Assembly: GCF_018069865.1 (NCBI RefSeq)
Contig: NZ_JAGQDG010000009.1
Location: 62,001-126,000 of the forward strand
Length of the DNA stretch: 64,000 bases
Reading direction: 5' to 3'
Source of the DNA: Ideonella paludis
GTDB lineage: Bacteria > Pseudomonadota > Gammaproteobacteria > Burkholderiales > Burkholderiaceae_C
The notes below the pieces were generated by a model. The model searched no databases. It had not been told where the DNA came from and saw only the letters and a list, made by a program, of their open reading frames with translations. Of the stretch, positions 53,896-61,925 are shown in pieces (within the stretch, counting starts at the first letter, position 1; every line of letters begins with the position of its first letter). The translations under genes were made by a program, and so were the position numbers.

Positions 53896-54609
53896 ATGCT
53901 CCACATCGACACCCTGACCAAGCGCTACGGCCAGCGCACGGCGCTGAATCAGCTCAGCCTGCGCCTGCCTGCGGGCCAGTTCACGGCCTTGCTGGGGCCC
54001 AACGGCGCGGGCAAATCCACCTTGTTCCAAGTGTTGACGGGCTTGTTTGTGGCCGACGCGGGCGAGGCCGTGGTGGCGGGGCATTCCCTGCGCACCGAGG
54101 CAGTCAAGGCCCTGAAGCACATGGGCGTGGTCTTCCAGCAAATGTCGCTGGACCTGGACCTCAGCGTGCGCCGCAACCTGCAATTCCATGCCGACCTGCA
54201 CGGCCTGCCCCGCCAAGTCGCGCAGCAACGCATCCAAGAGGGCTGCGAGGCCTTGGGCACGGCCGCTGACCTAGACCGCCCAGTGCGTGAACTCTCTGGC
54301 GGCAACCGCCGCAAGGTGGAGTTGGTGCGCGCACTCCTGCACCGCCCGGCCGTGTTGTTGATGGACGAGCCCACCGTGGGACTGGACCCCAAGTCCCGCC
54401 GCGACCTGCTGGCCGCCGTGAAGGCCGACGTGGCCGCCCGCCAAACCACGGTGCTGTGGGCCACCCACCTGGTCGAAGAAGCCGAGGCCGCCGACCGCGT
54501 GGTGGTGTTGCATAAAGGTCAGTTGCTGGCCGATGGTCGGCCCGACGACGTTCAAGTTTCCCTCGGCGGCGCCAGCTTGGAAGCCGCCTTTATTCACGCC
54601 ACCCAATAG
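53896..54609 (+). CDS. ABC transporter ATP-binding protein, PQQ-alcohol-dehydrogenase-associated
   Basis: A 237-residue ABC ATPase with Walker A GPNGAGKST, the Q-loop VVFQQMSLDLDLSV, signature LSGGNRRK, Walker B VLLMDEPTVGLD and the switch His in ATHLVEE. It belongs with the downstream ABC-2 permease and periplasmic protein of the type found beside quinoprotein alcohol dehydrogenases (PedA-C-like). The transported compound is unknown. It starts 4 nt after the pqqB-like stop. Confidence 0.9.
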   Translation: MLHIDTLTKRYGQRTALNQLSLRLPAGQFTALLGPNGAGKSTLFQVLTGLFVADAGEAVVAGHSLRTEAVKALKHMGVVFQQMSLDLDLSVRRNLQFHADLHGLPRQVAQQRIQEGCEALGTAADLDRPVRELSGGNRRKVELVRALLHRPAVLLMDEPTVGLDPKSRRDLLAAVKADVAARQTTVLWATHLVEEAEAADRVVVLHKGQLLADGRPDDVQVSLGGASLEAAFIHATQ

Positions 54610-54629
54610 ATCTCACCCAGGAGACACTC

Positions 54630-55604
54630 ATGACTCGCCTCGCCCTTCGCAGCACGCTGGCTGCCGCAGCCGCCCTGGCCCTGAGCACCGCCGCATCGGC
54701 CCAAACCGCCTGGGTCTCCAGCGAAAAGGACAACAGCCTGGCCTTGGTGGACTTGAAGACCATGGCGGTCACCGGCACGGTGGCCACCTGCAAGCGGCCT
54801 CGGCACATGCAAATCGCCCCGGGCGGCAAGCAACTGATGGTGGCCTGTGGCGACTCACAGCAGGCCGATGTGATCGACCTCGCGACCAAGAAGTCCACCG
54901 CGAAGATCGGCCTGGGTGATGACCCCGAAATCTTCGACGTCTCGCCCGATGGCAAGACGCTCTACGTCAGCAATGAGGAAGACGCTGAAGTCGGTGTGAT
55001 CGACATCGCCAGCAACAAGCGCAAGAGCGCCATCAAGGTCGGTGAAGAGCCCGAAGGCGTGCTGCTCTCCAAAGACGGCAAGACGCTTTACGTGACCTCC
55101 GAAGTCGCCTCCTTGGTGCATGTGATCGACACGGCGACGGGCAAAGTCACCCAGAACGTCAAGGTCGGCAAGCGCCCGCGCCGCTTTGCCCTGACGCCCG
55201 ATGGCAGCCAACTCTGGGTCACCAATGAGCTGGGCGCCAGCGTCAGCATCCTCAGCACCAAAGACCACAGCGTCTTGGCCACCCTCAAGTTTGCCGTCAA
55301 GGGTGCCCGCGAGGCCGACATCACCCCGGTAGGCTTGGCCATGTCGGCCGACGGCAAGCAAGCATTTGTGGCCCTGGGCAAGGCCAACCATGTGGCCTTC
55401 GTGGATGTCGCCAGCCGCAAGGTGACCCAACTCGTGCTGGCCGGCAAGCGGGCCTGGGGCCTGGGGCTGAACAAGGCCGGCGACCGGCTGCTGGTGGCCA
55501 ATGGTCTGTCGGATGACCTGACCATCATCGATGTGCCGGGCGCCAAAGCCCTCAAGACCGTAGCCGTGGGCCGAGTGCCGCACAGCGTGGTGGTGGTCGA
55601 ATGA
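54630..55604 (+). CDS. Secreted YVTN beta-propeller protein, PQQ-catabolism-associated
   Basis: A 324-residue periplasmic protein. A signal peptide (about 1-23, ending ASA|QTAW) is followed by about seven YVTN-type blades (DNSLALVDLKTMAVTGTV, GKTLYVSNEEDAEVGVIDIASNK, GKTLYVTSEVASLVHVIDTATGKV, GSQLWVTNELGASVSILST and so on). This matches the beta-propeller that regularly lies within PQQ-linked ABC operons. SD AGGAG precedes the ATG. It overlaps the next gene by four bases. A role as docking or binding platform is inference. Confidence 0.9.
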   Translation: MTRLALRSTLAAAAALALSTAASAQTAWVSSEKDNSLALVDLKTMAVTGTVATCKRPRHMQIAPGGKQLMVACGDSQQADVIDLATKKSTAKIGLGDDPEIFDVSPDGKTLYVSNEEDAEVGVIDIASNKRKSAIKVGEEPEGVLLSKDGKTLYVTSEVASLVHVIDTATGKVTQNVKVGKRPRRFALTPDGSQLWVTNELGASVSILSTKDHSVLATLKFAVKGAREADITPVGLAMSADGKQAFVALGKANHVAFVDVASRKVTQLVLAGKRAWGLGLNKAGDRLLVANGLSDDLTIIDVPGAKALKTVAVGRVPHSVVVVE

Positions 55605-56749
55605 AGCGCTGGGGCTGCGCACTGTTGATGCTGGGGGCGGCCAGCGTTGAGGCCGCCGCGTTCAAGGCCACGCTGCTGGTGCTGGACGACGACCCCCGCT
55701 TACAACGCAGCCGCATCGAGCGCGCCTATCTGGGCCACCCCACGGGCCCAGCGGCTGACGCGGTGGCCGTGGCGATCAAAGAATCCAAGCTGGAGCTGGA
55801 TGCGGTGGGCGCCAGCCTCAGCATCGCCACGGTGTCAGCGGCCGATGTCAAGGGCCTGCAAGACGCCGCCCGCAAAGCCGAAAAAGCGGGTGACGTGGCC
55901 CTGCTGGCCGACCTGCCCGCCGATGCCTTGTTGGCGGTGGCCGATGCCGTCAAGTTGCCGGTGCTCAACCTCAGCGCCACGGACGACCGCCTGCGCCAGC
56001 AAGACTGCCGGGCGCAGCTCTGGCATGTCGCCCCCAGCGAGCGCATGCGCGCCGATGCGCTGGCCCAAACCCTGGTCGCCCGCAAATGGAGCACGGTGCT
56101 GCTGCTCACCGGCCCCAGCCCTGCAGACGCCCAGCGCAGCGCGGTGGCCCAGGCCGCACTCAAGCGCTATGGCCTGAAGCTGGCAGGGGCCAAGCCTTTC
56201 AAGCTCTCCGGGGACCCGCGCGAGCGCGACTTGGCCAACGCCACCTTGCTGACCCAAGGCAGCCATGATGTGGTGTGGGTGGTGGACAGCGACGGCGAGT
56301 TTGCCCGCAGCCTGCCCTACCGCACCGCCACACCGCGCCCTGTGGTGGGCGACGGCGGCCTGGTGGCCTTGGCTTGGCATGCTCAGTATGAGCGTTACGG
56401 CGCGCCGCAGGTCTCTCGCCGCTTCAGCAAAGCCAATGCCCGCCCCATGACCGCGCAAGACTGGCAGGCCTGGCTCGGCGCCAAGGCGCTCGCCGCCGCG
56501 GTGATGGCCGCCCCTAAAGGGCCTGCGGCGGCCGTGGCCAAAGCGCTGGCCAGCGCTGAGTTGGACGGCTCCAAGGGCGTAGCCCTCTCCTTCAGGCCTT
56601 GGGACGGCCAGTTGCGCCAGACCCTGCTCCTGACCGACGGCCAAGGTGTCATCAGCACCGCGCCCATCGAGGGCATCTTGCACCCCAAGAACGCGCTGGA
56701 CACCGTGGGCGCTGATGCCCCGGAAAAGCTCTGCAAGGTGGCACGATGA
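55601..56749 (+). CDS. Periplasmic substrate-binding protein, PQQ-ABC type
   Basis: A 382-residue Leu/Ile/Val-type periplasmic binding protein with a signal peptide (about 1-18). Features are FKATLLVLDDDPRLQRSRIERAYLGHPTGPAADAVAVAIKES, LADLPADALLAVADAVKLPVLNLSATDDRLR, CRAQLWHVAPSERMRADALAQTLVARKW and the C-terminal IEGILHPKNALDTVG. It is of the kind seen between the beta-propeller and the permease in PQQ-linked clusters. Coupled on both sides by four-base overlaps (ATGA). Confidence 0.85.
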   Translation: MKRWGCALLMLGAASVEAAAFKATLLVLDDDPRLQRSRIERAYLGHPTGPAADAVAVAIKESKLELDAVGASLSIATVSAADVKGLQDAARKAEKAGDVALLADLPADALLAVADAVKLPVLNLSATDDRLRQQDCRAQLWHVAPSERMRADALAQTLVARKWSTVLLLTGPSPADAQRSAVAQAALKRYGLKLAGAKPFKLSGDPRERDLANATLLTQGSHDVVWVVDSDGEFARSLPYRTATPRPVVGDGGLVALAWHAQYERYGAPQVSRRFSKANARPMTAQDWQAWLGAKALAAAVMAAPKGPAAAVAKALASAELDGSKGVALSFRPWDGQLRQTLLLTDGQGVISTAPIEGILHPKNALDTVGADAPEKLCKVAR

Positions 56750-57567
56750 CGCACGCCCTGCAGGCGCTGCGCGCCATCGTGCTGCGCGAGGTGATGAAGT
56801 TCATGCGGCAAACCAGCCGCTTGGCCTCGGCCGTGGTGCGCCCGCTGCTGTGGCTGGCGGTGTTTGCAGCGGGCTTTCGCAATGTGTTTGGCGTGGCCAT
56901 CAACGAGCCTTACGACACCTACATCCCTTATGACGTCTACATCGCGCCAGGCCTTGTCGGCATGGTGCTGCTGTTCAACGGCATGCAGTCCAGCTTGGCC
57001 ATGGTCTATGACCGCGAAATGGGCCTGATGCGTCTGCTGCTCACGGCCCCGCTGCCACGCTGGTGGATCTTGTTCGCCAAGCTCAGCGCCACCGCCCTGC
57101 TCAGCCTGCTGCAGGCGGCGGCCTTTGTGGCGGTGGCGGCCCTGCTGGGCACCACCTTGCCGCTGTGGGGGCCGCAGACGCCGATGGTGCTGCTGGCGGC
57201 GGTCAGTGCGGCGCTGATGTTGGGCGCCTTGGGCCTGCTGCTGTCGGTGCACATCAAGCAGTTGGAGAACTTTGCCGGCACGATGAACTTCGTGATCTTC
57301 CCCATGTACTTCATGTCCACCGCGCTCTATCCGCTGTGGAAGCTTGAAGAATCCGGCGCCGAATGGGTCTGGTGGATCGCTCGCTTCAACCCCTTCACCC
57401 ATGCCGTGGAGTGGATGCGCTTTGCGCTCTATGACAAAGACCCCGGCGTCGCGCCCTATGTGGTGCTGGGCACCTTGGCGGTATGCTTCGCCGCTGCCGC
57501 TTGGGGCTATGACCCGCAGCGCGGCTTTGGGGCGCTCACCAAACGTGGCCCAGGAGGCCCCCCATGA
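56746..57567 (+). CDS. ABC-2 type permease, PQQ-alcohol-associated (PedC-like)
   Basis: A 273-residue inner-membrane permease with about six hydrophobic segments and the ABC-2 core RPLLWLAVFAAGFRNVFG, YIAPGLVGMVLLFNGMQSSLAMVYDREMGLMRLLLTAPLPRWWIL and FAGTMNFVIFPMYFMSTALYPLW. It should form an exporter with the ATPase three genes upstream. It overlaps the binding-protein gene and the MotA-like gene by four bases each, so the envelope module downstream is in the same operon. Confidence 0.9.
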   Translation: MTHALQALRAIVLREVMKFMRQTSRLASAVVRPLLWLAVFAAGFRNVFGVAINEPYDTYIPYDVYIAPGLVGMVLLFNGMQSSLAMVYDREMGLMRLLLTAPLPRWWILFAKLSATALLSLLQAAAFVAVAALLGTTLPLWGPQTPMVLLAAVSAALMLGALGLLLSVHIKQLENFAGTMNFVIFPMYFMSTALYPLWKLEESGAEWVWWIARFNPFTHAVEWMRFALYDKDPGVAPYVVLGTLAVCFAAAAWGYDPQRGFGALTKRGPGGPP

Positions 57568-58196
57568 AGTTGTTCTCTTGGGCCGCAGGCTCGGTGCTGG
57601 ACACCGCCGAGCGCTTGTTCTGGGCCTGGGCCTTGTCGGCCGCGCTGGTCTTGTTTGGCGCCGCCTGGATGCAGCATCGCGGCCTGTGGCAAGCCCTGAT
57701 CCAAGGCGACCCCAGCGGCATCAGCTTGGGCATCGTGGGCCTGAGCGTGCTGACCACCGGCTGGTGCGGGCGTCGCGCCTGGCTGCTGCGCCAGCAGGCC
57801 CAAAGCGGCACGGCCTCCTCCTGGCGCGCCGCCTGGCGAGCGGACCGCCGCCAAGCGCCGGACATGGCAGCCAGCCTGCTGTCAGAGCGCAGCCACGGCC
57901 CCCATGAAACCGCTTGGTGGCTGGCTGCGGCCACCATCAAGCTGGGCCTGCTGGGCACGGTGGTGGGCTTCATCGTCATGGCCACGCAGATCGGCCGCAT
58001 GCCCACGTTTGACATCGACCAGGTCCAGGCCCTGCTCAAGCAAATGACCCAAGGCATGGCCATTGCGCTCTACACCACCCTGGTGGGCCTGATGGCCAAT
58101 CTGTGGCTGGGCCTGCAATTGCTGCTGCTGGACCGCATGGCCGACCGCATCGTGGCCGACATCGTGGCCGAGCCTCTGGGCGAGCCTGGAGCTTGA
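57564..58196 (+). CDS. MotA/TolQ/ExbB-like proton-channel protein
   Basis: A 210-residue inner-membrane protein with four predicted helices (about 19-36, 53-68, 118-141, 163-189). The last two carry the family core IKLGLLGTVVGFIVMA and MTQGMAIALYTTLVGLMANLWLG. The cytoplasmic loop between helix 2 and 3 is only ~50 residues. Start overlaps the permease stop by ATGA. The next gene, 4 nt away, encodes an ExbD-like partner, so the pair should form an ion-driven motor or transducer distinct from TolQR at 18.4 kb. Confidence 0.85.
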   Translation: MKLFSWAAGSVLDTAERLFWAWALSAALVLFGAAWMQHRGLWQALIQGDPSGISLGIVGLSVLTTGWCGRRAWLLRQQAQSGTASSWRAAWRADRRQAPDMAASLLSERSHGPHETAWWLAAATIKLGLLGTVVGFIVMATQIGRMPTFDIDQVQALLKQMTQGMAIALYTTLVGLMANLWLGLQLLLLDRMADRIVADIVAEPLGEPGA

Positions 58197-58200
58197 TGCC

Positions 58201-58803
58201 ATGGCCTTGCTGCGCCGACGCCGCCATGACGAGATCGACCCCTTCAGCGATCTGTTGTTCAACACCTTGCTGGCCTTTGTCATGCTGTTTGCGGTGGCTT
58301 TGGTGGTGATGAACCCCAAGGCCAAAACGGGCGTGATCGACGCCAAGGCCGAGTTCATCATCACCGTGACCTGGCCCGACCTCAACCCCAATGACATCGA
58401 CACCTGGGTCGAGGACCCGGCTGGCAACAAGGTGTGGTTCCGGGCCCGCGAGGGCGGCATGATGCATTTGGACCGTGACGACCGCGGTTTGGCCAACGAC
58501 ACGCTGGTGATCAATGGCCAGCAAGTGGTCAACCCACTGAACCAAGAGGTGGTGACGGTGCGCGGCTTTGCGCCGGGCGAGTACACCGTCAACCTGCACT
58601 ATTACGACACCAAGAACGGAGAGCCTGTCACGGCCACGGTCTCGGTCGTCAAGGTCAACCCGCGTGCCGAGGTGGTGTTCTATGGCACGGTGGACTTGGC
58701 CCGCAAGGGCGACGAGGCCACAGCCGCGCGCTTTGTGGTCAACCGGGACGGCGGGGTGGAGGGCGTCAACACCCTGCCCAAGACACTGATCGAGAGGATG
58801 TGA
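58201..58803 (+). CDS. ExbD/TolR-like anchor fused to a DUF2135-like periplasmic domain
   Basis: 200 residues. The N-terminus is basic, then DEIDPFSDLLFNTLLAFVMLFAVALVVM (about 10-37) forms one helix with an Asp (D17) placed like the proton-path Asp of TolR/ExbD/MotB. The periplasmic part (about 50-200) is a beta-sandwich-like domain: ITVTWPDLNPNDIDTWVEDPAGNKVWF, VTVRGFAPGEYTVNLHYYDT, which resembles the DUF2135/YfaP pattern (D-x-D-x-x-V-x-D-P-x-G). There is no OmpA/TolR-type domain. It is coupled with the preceding channel gene and overlaps the next gene. The combination is unusual. Confidence 0.7.
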   Translation: MALLRRRRHDEIDPFSDLLFNTLLAFVMLFAVALVVMNPKAKTGVIDAKAEFIITVTWPDLNPNDIDTWVEDPAGNKVWFRAREGGMMHLDRDDRGLANDTLVINGQQVVNPLNQEVVTVRGFAPGEYTVNLHYYDTKNGEPVTATVSVVKVNPRAEVVFYGTVDLARKGDEATAARFVVNRDGGVEGVNTLPKTLIERM

Positions 58804-59300
58804 TGGCCACCGATGCTTTGCTGTGGGCCTATATCGCCCTGGTGTTCTTGGTGGGCTTGGCCTGCTTGGCCTCGGCCTGGCCGCGGGCCTTGAAGGCGGC
58901 CTTGGTGCTGGCCACCGTAGGCCTTTATTTTTATGCGGAGCATGCGCTGGATGATGTCTGGGGCCGGCCTTCGCGCGCCGCCTTGCCCGAGCGCTTTGTG
59001 CTGCTGGCGGCGGTGATCGAAGAGCCCAGCAAAACCAAGCCCGGCGCGCTGTTTGTGTGGGTCAATGCGCTGGAGAACGGCAAACCCCTGGCCGAGCCCC
59101 GCGCCTATCGCCTGCCCTACACCAAAGACCTGCACAGCCTGCTCAATGAAGGTCTGAAGAAGGTCCGCCAAGGCGTGAGCCAAATGGGCACGGCCGAGCC
59201 CAAGCGCGGCCCCAAAGGCTTCTCCTGGCTGCGGCCGGGCAGTGACGAGCAGGAGGTCAAGATCCGCGACCTGCCCGTGCCGCAACTGCCTGAGAAGTGA
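58803..59300 (+). CDS. Membrane protein of unknown function in the envelope module
   Basis: A 165-residue protein with two N-terminal membrane helices (about 6-24 and 28-46: ALLWAYIALVFLVGLACLASAW, ALKAALVLATVGLYFYAEHAL). A soluble C-terminal part (about 65-165) contains VLLAAVIEEPSKTKPGALFVWV. I recognise no family. ATG 58803 with GAGAGGA upstream is favoured over GTG 58800. Position between the ExbD-like and lipoprotein genes suggests it belongs to the same complex. Confidence 0.6.
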   Translation: MATDALLWAYIALVFLVGLACLASAWPRALKAALVLATVGLYFYAEHALDDVWGRPSRAALPERFVLLAAVIEEPSKTKPGALFVWVNALENGKPLAEPRAYRLPYTKDLHSLLNEGLKKVRQGVSQMGTAEPKRGPKGFSWLRPGSDEQEVKIRDLPVPQLPEK

Positions 59301-59312
59301 GGCAGACCCGCG

Positions 59313-60041
59313 ATGTCTGAGGTCTCCCTTCTGCGACGAGGAACCGCGCTGCTGGCGGGGTTGGGCTTGGGCTTGGCCCTGAGCGCCTGCGCGCCCAAGC
59401 CGGTGGGCCACGACCTGTTTCCCCTGGGAGAAGGTCATCAATGGCGTTACGACGTGAAGACCGAGTGGGAGAACAACGTCATCGAGCATGAACCCTTGGT
59501 GATGGAAACCTTGGGCCAAAGCCCCTTGGACGATGGCCCCGCGTGGCTGCGCCGCAGCGATGCCGGCATCAGCTACTGGCTGCGCGGGGACGAGACCGGC
59601 ATCTACCGCGTGGCCACCAAGAGCGAGTTGGACGCCGACCCCCGCTACGACAAAGAACGCCGCTATGTGCTGAAAGCCCCGCTCACAGCGGGCAGCACTT
59701 GGCAAAGCGATACCACCGCCTATCTGCTGCAGCGCCGGCAAGAATTCCCCCGCGAGATCCGCCACACGCACCCCGCCGTCAAGATGGTCTACAGCATTGA
59801 AGCCACCGGTCTGGTGGTGGACAGCCGAGCGGGCCGCTTTGAGGGCTGCGTCAAGGTCAAGGGGCAAGCCAGCCTGCGCCTGTTTGCCGACCCTGTGGTG
59901 GGCTGGAAAGACATGCCCCTGATCACCCAAGAGTGGTACTGCCCCGGCGTGGGCCTGGTGCGCTTGGTGCGCGAGGAGCCAGCGAACTCCACCTTTTTGA
60001 CCGGCGGCACCTTGACGATGGAACTACTGGAATGGAAATGA
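59313..60041 (+). CDS. Lipoprotein of unknown function in the envelope module
   Basis: A 242-residue lipoprotein with lipobox LSAC (about residue 26). The mature part is mostly beta (HQWRYDVKTEW, YWLRGDETGIYRVAT, KMVYSIEATGLVVDSRAGRFEGCVKVKGQ, WYCPGVGLVRLVREEP), a pattern seen in outer-membrane-attached lipoproteins. Two Cys (EGCVK, WYCPG) may pair. It follows 12 nt after the membrane-protein gene and overlaps the TctC gene by four bases, so it is inside the operon. Confidence 0.7.
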   Translation: MSEVSLLRRGTALLAGLGLGLALSACAPKPVGHDLFPLGEGHQWRYDVKTEWENNVIEHEPLVMETLGQSPLDDGPAWLRRSDAGISYWLRGDETGIYRVATKSELDADPRYDKERRYVLKAPLTAGSTWQSDTTAYLLQRRQEFPREIRHTHPAVKMVYSIEATGLVVDSRAGRFEGCVKVKGQASLRLFADPVVGWKDMPLITQEWYCPGVGLVRLVREEPANSTFLTGGTLTMELLEWK

Positions 60042-61021
60042 TCACCCGCCGTCGCGCCTTGAGCCTTGGCGCTGGGCTGAGCCTGGCCGCCTTGGCGCCG
60101 CTGGGCAGCCGAGCACAGGGCGCCGAGCCCAGCTTTCCGCACCGACCCATCACCCTGTGGGTGCCTTGGCCCGCCGGGGGCGCCACCGACCTCACCATGC
60201 GCGTGCTGGCCGAAGCCGCTGGCCGCCACCTGGGCCAAAAAGTGCTGATCGAGAACCGGCCCGGCGCGGGCGGCACCTTGGCCATGCCGGTGCTGCAGCA
60301 AGCCGCGCCCGACGGCTACACCATTGCACAGTTGCCCCAGCCGGCGCTGCGTGCGCCCTGGACCCAAAAGGTGATGTGGGACCCGATCCGCGACACCACG
60401 CCGCTGCTGCAACTCAGCGGCGTGACCTTCGGCATCTTGGTGCCGGCGGCCAGCCCCATCAAAACCCTGGACGACCTGTTCGCGCTGGCCAAAGCCAAAC
60501 CCGGCGAGCTGAGCATAGCCACCAACGGCGTTGGCACCACCCCGCATGTGGTGATGGATGAACTGCTGGGCCACCGAGGCCTGCGCTATGTGCACGTGCC
60601 CTACAAAGGCACGGCCGAGCAGATGCTGGCGGTGTCCTCCGGCCAGGTGCAGGTGGGCGTCAACTCCAACGGCTTTGCGCCTTATGTGGACAGCGGCAAG
60701 CTGCGCCTGATCGCCACTTTGGCCGAGCACCGCACCAAGCGCTGGGCCCAAGTGCCCACGCTCAAAGAGCTGGGCCATGGCATTGTGGCGACCTCGCCCT
60801 ATGGCCTGGTCGGCCCCAAAGGTCTGCCCGGCGCCGTCGTACAGACCTTGCACGACGCCTTCAAAGCCGCACTGTTCGACCCGGCCCATCTGGCCGAACT
60901 CGCCAAGTACGACCAAGAGCCGCTCTACCTGGGCGCTGACGACTACGGCCGCAGCCTGCGTGAGGCCTACGCGGCCGAGAAACGCACGGTGGACAGACTG
61001 GGGCTGGCCAAAGCAGGGTGA
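60038..61021 (+). CDS. Tripartite tricarboxylate-type solute-binding protein (TctC/Bug family)
   Basis: A 327-residue periplasmic protein with a twin-Arg-type signal ([25 protein letters not shown]). The Bug-family motifs are PHRPITLWVPWPAGGATDLTMR, LGQKVLIENRPGAGGTLA, DGYTIAQL, HVPYKGTAEQMLAVSSGQVQVG and GLVGPKGLPG. No tctA/tctB genes are nearby, which is common for orphan Bug proteins in this order. ATG 60038 overlaps the lipoprotein stop (ATGA), placing it at the end of the sigma-54 operon. The ligand is unknown. Confidence 0.9.
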   Translation: MITRRRALSLGAGLSLAALAPLGSRAQGAEPSFPHRPITLWVPWPAGGATDLTMRVLAEAAGRHLGQKVLIENRPGAGGTLAMPVLQQAAPDGYTIAQLPQPALRAPWTQKVMWDPIRDTTPLLQLSGVTFGILVPAASPIKTLDDLFALAKAKPGELSIATNGVGTTPHVVMDELLGHRGLRYVHVPYKGTAEQMLAVSSGQVQVGVNSNGFAPYVDSGKLRLIATLAEHRTKRWAQVPTLKELGHGIVATSPYGLVGPKGLPGAVVQTLHDAFKAALFDPAHLAELAKYDQEPLYLGADDYGRSLREAYAAEKRTVDRLGLAKAG

Positions 61022-61098
61022 GATCCCTCCCCCCCACATTCGAGGGGCACTCGGGTCGCTGATGCATTGAAAATGCAGCCATCCACTCGAACCCGCCC

Positions 61099-61893
61099 AT
61101 GAAACTCATCGTCGTCTTTGCCACGCATCGCAGTGGCACCAATTACCTGGGGTCGGTGCTCAAGCAGCGCCCACAGATGTTCACGCTGGGGGAGTTGTTT
61201 CACCCTCAAGAGGCGTTTGGCTTGCGGCCCGCCCATTTGCAGCGCCTGGGCAAGTTGGCCTCTCAAACGTTCGCCAAGCCGAATGACCCGGCGCTCTTGG
61301 CTTGGCTGCACGAGCACCCTGTGCAAGCGGTGCAGACGCTCTATCAAATGGCCGAGCGCAAAGAGCGTGAGGCCATGTACTTCAAAGTCTTCTTCAGCCA
61401 CTTCACCACACCGGTGGTGGGCACGGTGGCCAAGCTGGCGGGGCTGCCGGGCTTCACGCCCGTGGTGTTGCAACGGCGCCCGCTGGACGTCTACATCTCC
61501 AATGCCAAGGCCACCCAGGTCGGCTCCTGGCAAAAGGCAGACACCACCGATTTGCGCATCACCCTCAGTGCCAAGCACTATGCCCAGTGGGCGGACAAGG
61601 CCCGCCGCTGGTATGCACAGGTCAATGAGGGCCTCAAAAAGGCTGGCGCGACGCCATGGCGCGTGAGCTACGAGCAGGATGTGGACATGGCGCCCGAAGC
61701 CTTGGCCGCGCATTGGGCCACGCACCTGGGCTTGGCCCCCCCAGCCGCCCTGGACACCAGCAAAGCCCTGGAGCGCCAAGACCGCAATCCGGACTGGCGA
61801 CTCAAGGTCAGCAATGCTGAAGAGTTTGAGCAGGCTTTGCGCCACGCCAAGCTGTGGGACGAAGCGCTGGGTGGCTTGGCCGGCCCACGCTGA
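61099..61893 (+). CDS. Sulfotransferase (Stf0-like)
   Basis: A 264-residue PAPS-dependent sulfotransferase. The 5'-phosphosulfate loop is FATHRSGTNYLGSVL, and the 3'-phosphate motif is VVLQRRPLDVYISNAKA. A C-terminal Trp/Lys-containing region (DRNPDWRLKVSNAEEF) is usual. The acceptor is unknown; envelope carbohydrate or lipid targets are typical. It stands alone, convergent with the histidine kinase gene. Codon use and neighbours give no clear sign of recent transfer. Confidence 0.82.
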   Translation: MKLIVVFATHRSGTNYLGSVLKQRPQMFTLGELFHPQEAFGLRPAHLQRLGKLASQTFAKPNDPALLAWLHEHPVQAVQTLYQMAERKEREAMYFKVFFSHFTTPVVGTVAKLAGLPGFTPVVLQRRPLDVYISNAKATQVGSWQKADTTDLRITLSAKHYAQWADKARRWYAQVNEGLKKAGATPWRVSYEQDVDMAPEALAAHWATHLGLAPPAALDTSKALERQDRNPDWRLKVSNAEEFEQALRHAKLWDEALGGLAGPR

Positions 61894-61925
61894 GTGCCTG
61901 GGCTGCTTAACGCCAAGTTCAGGGG

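Noticed and set aside
57564-58803. Zorya-type anti-phage module (MotA-like plus anchor)
   Set aside because: The anchor has no OmpA domain, no helicase or nuclease genes follow, and the pair is embedded in a PQQ-ABC operon.
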